A stretch of 64,000 bases of DNA, from positions 23,604 to 87,603 of the forward strand of contig CALFBH010000035.1 in assembly GCA_937951615.1 (NCBI GenBank), read 5' to 3'. The translations under genes were made by a program, and so were the position numbers. Shown one piece after another: positions 62,439 to 64,000 of the stretch; position 1 is the first letter of the stretch, and each line of letters starts with the position of its first letter. The notes beneath the pieces were generated by a model that did not search any database, was not told the origin of the DNA, and saw only the letters and a program-made list of their open reading frames with translations. Source of the DNA: an uncultured Saprospiraceae bacterium. Its GTDB lineage: Bacteria; Bacteroidota; Bacteroidia; Chitinophagales; Saprospiraceae.

Positions 62439-63767
62439 ATGACTTTTCGAGATTTAAACTTAAATAAGAGCCTGCTACGTGCAATTGACGACTTGGGATT
62501 GACGGAGCCTACTGCTATACAACGCAAAGTATTTTCGCCAATCATGGCTGGAAATGATGTTGTTGGTGTGGCACAGACGGGTACGGGTAAGACCTTTGCT
62601 TACTTGTTGCCGAGCCTGCGTTTGTGGCAGTTTACGAAATCTCCCTCTCCACAGATATTGATTATGGTGCCAACGAGGGAACTGGTGGCGCAGGTCGTGG
62701 AGGAAGTCGAAAAACTGACGACTTATATGACTTTTCAGGTGGTCGGTGTATATGGTGGAACAAATATCAGAACACAAATTGCCGAGGTAGCAGCTGGGAC
62801 AGATGTTGTTGTTGGGACACCAGGACGCTTATTAGATTTGATGTTGGAAGGGGCATTGAAGACCAAAAAAATCAAAAGACTGATTATTGATGAAGTAGAT
62901 GAAATGCTCAATCTGGGTTTTAGGACGCAACTGAATGGCATCATAGACTTTCTACCTGTCAAAAGACAAAACCTCATGTTCTCAGCTACTATGCCAGAAG
63001 AAGTGGAGCAAATTGTCAATAATTATACAGATTATTATAAAAAAATAGAAACCGCTCCGTCTGGTGCGCCTTTGGAAAATATAGAACAATACGCCTACAC
63101 AGCAGAAAATTTCAATACAAAAGCCAATCTCCTGGAATTGCTCTTACAAACAGATGCCGACTTATCGAAAGTGCTGGTGTTTGTAAGTACTAAGAAAATG
63201 GCAGACGCGCTGTATGAGCGACTGGTCGGTAGTTTTGAAGAGCAGGTTGGCGTTATCCACTCTTCCAAGTCGCAAAACAACCGTTTCAAAACGGTCTATG
63301 CTTTTCAGGATGGGACCTATAGGTTCATCATTGCTACAGATGTGATTGCCAGAGGACTGGATGTTTCTTTGGTGACTCATGTAGTCAATTTTGATCTGTC
63401 GCCTGTGGCGGAGGCTTATGTACATCGTATTGGTCGTACAGGAAGGGCGGAAAAAAAGGGGATTGCCATTTCCTTCGTGTCAGAAGAAGAACAGCTTTAT
63501 AAAACACAGATAGAAGAACTGATGGACATGGAAATTCCCTGGCGTCCAGCACCAGCAGAATTGGTCGTGTCGGATGAACTGATTCCGCTTGAAATCACTG
63601 AAGATTTTGTGCCTTTTAATAACCATAAAATGAGGCAACACGAACCTTCCGGCGATGCTTTCCACGAGAAATCGGATAAGAATAAAAAGGTGAATAATAA
63701 AGTAAACTACGAAAGCCTCATGCAGAAGAAGTATAAGAAGCAGTATAGGAAGAAAGACAGTCGGTGA
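62439..63767 (+). CDS. DEAD-box-type RNA helicase with DEVD motif
   Basis: This 442-residue protein has all superfamily 2 motifs. They are the Q motif (LGLTEPTAIQRKVF), motif I AQTGTGKT, Ia PTRELVAQ, Ib TPGRL, II DEVD in place of DEAD, III SAT, V ATDVIARGLDV and VI HRIGRTGRA. The basic Lys-rich C-terminus (KKYKKQYRKKDSR) may bind RNA. It is a cytosolic RNA helicase, probably in ribosome assembly or mRNA turnover. The -7-like TACCTTTG lies just before the start, suggesting a very short leader. Confidence 0.94.
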   Translation: MTFRDLNLNKSLLRAIDDLGLTEPTAIQRKVFSPIMAGNDVVGVAQTGTGKTFAYLLPSLRLWQFTKSPSPQILIMVPTRELVAQVVEEVEKLTTYMTFQVVGVYGGTNIRTQIAEVAAGTDVVVGTPGRLLDLMLEGALKTKKIKRLIIDEVDEMLNLGFRTQLNGIIDFLPVKRQNLMFSATMPEEVEQIVNNYTDYYKKIETAPSGAPLENIEQYAYTAENFNTKANLLELLLQTDADLSKVLVFVSTKKMADALYERLVGSFEEQVGVIHSSKSQNNRFKTVYAFQDGTYRFIIATDVIARGLDVSLVTHVVNFDLSPVAEAYVHRIGRTGRAEKKGIAISFVSEEEQLYKTQIEELMDMEIPWRPAPAELVVSDELIPLEITEDFVPFNNHKMRQHEPSGDAFHEKSDKNKKVNNKVNYESLMQKKYKKQYRKKDSR

Positions 63768-64000
63768 TCAAATTCAAACTCAAATTCAAAAAACAAACTC
63801 AAACTCAGCAAACTTTGCGCCTTCGCGCCTTTGCGAGAAACCAAATTCAAACTCAAATTCAAAAAACAAACTCAAACTCAGTAAACTTTGCGCCTTCGCG
63901 CCTTTGCGAGAAACCAAATTCAAACTCAAATTCAAAAAACAAACTCAAACTCAGCAAACTTTGCGCCTTCGCGCCTTTGCGAGAAACCAAATTCAAACTC
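63768..64000. repeat. 73-bp tandem repeat array running off the window
   Basis: About 3.2 copies of a 73-bp unit. Each contains an A/C-rich part (CAAATTCAAACTCAAATTC, then AAAAAACAAACTCAAACTCAG) and a core ACTTTGCGCCTTCGCGCC then TTTGCGAGAAACC. The period is exactly 73 (cores at 63812, 63885 and 63958). One T/C change (CAGTAAAC versus CAGCAAAC) separates copy 2 from the others. Confidence 0.9.

Noticed and set aside
63768..64000. Possible CRISPR array at the right edge
   Set aside because: The repeat unit is 73 bp and copies abut directly with no unique spacers; no cas genes are seen.
1..64000. tRNA, rRNA or prophage genes
   Set aside because: No TTCGA-type T-loop with matching acceptor stems, no rRNA conserved blocks, and no integrase, capsid or transposase ORFs were found by reading.

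Overview
The window is a chromosomal segment of a Bacteroidota bacterium, most likely from the Saprospiria (Saprospiraceae/Lewinella-like). Several features support this. Many secreted proteins end in type IX secretion (T9SS) sorting domains, both a type B gliding-motility C-terminus at the left edge and several type A ends. The primary sigma factor is the short form of 289 residues. Start codons lack Shine-Dalgarno sequences. A few promoters fit the Bacteroidota pattern TTG-N19-TAnnTTTG. There are an Oar-type TonB-dependent receptor and DUF4249, DUF5686 and DUF1571 proteins, and base composition is moderate to low in GC. The identification below phylum level is inference.

Layout. 1-10.9 kb: end of a T9SS protein, an SDR dehydrogenase, MscL, an M28 peptidase, two unknown proteins, the pyruvate dehydrogenase E1 beta subunit, a haem-motif T9SS protein, an acyl-CoA dehydrogenase/HMG-CoA lyase pair (leucine/acyl-CoA catabolism), and a lipoprotein with a duplicated Cys/His module. 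11.2-13.9 kb: an AT-rich three-gene cassette with overlapping reading frames; its middle protein carries a PD-(D/E)XK nuclease motif and the other two are unrecognised. This is the best candidate for an undescribed, probably defensive, system. 13.9-24.1 kb: an envelope M48 protease/lipoprotein/barrel group, thioredoxin, DUF58, PPK2, Hsp15, a zinc-ribbon/SPFH pair, a START-like protein and RpoD. 24.2-36.7 kb: M61 peptidase, WD40 protein, orphan PD-(D/E)XK protein, PA-domain T9SS protein, DUF5686, DUF72, and small secreted or lipoproteins including DUF4249. 36.8-44.2 kb: SucC, an unknown cytosolic protein, a DUF1883-TIR protein with a small partner, and the Oar-like receptor. 44.8-54.2 kb: a 1560-residue internally duplicated T9SS protein, PBP1A, lumazine synthase, two overlooked small ORFs. 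54.4-64 kb: an ion channel, a TPR/TPR/AAA+ gene group, a metal-receptor-fold binding protein, DUF1571, RfbD, a DEAD-box-type helicase, and a 73-bp tandem repeat running off the right edge.

Most of the core is ordinary metabolism and envelope biology. Accessory biology is concentrated in the AT-rich cassette and the TIR locus. The intergenic DNA is unusual: it is filled with short dispersed repeat families (ACGAATT repeats, TTTGACGTTTG repeats, TCCCGAT...ATCGGGA hairpins, GGTTGAGCGGAGTCGAAAC repeats, GCGCCTTCGCGCC repeats) and with long perfect hairpins. In at least one case such a repeat adjoins a gene whose start is probably displaced. I saw no tRNA, rRNA, CRISPR array, transposase or prophage genes.
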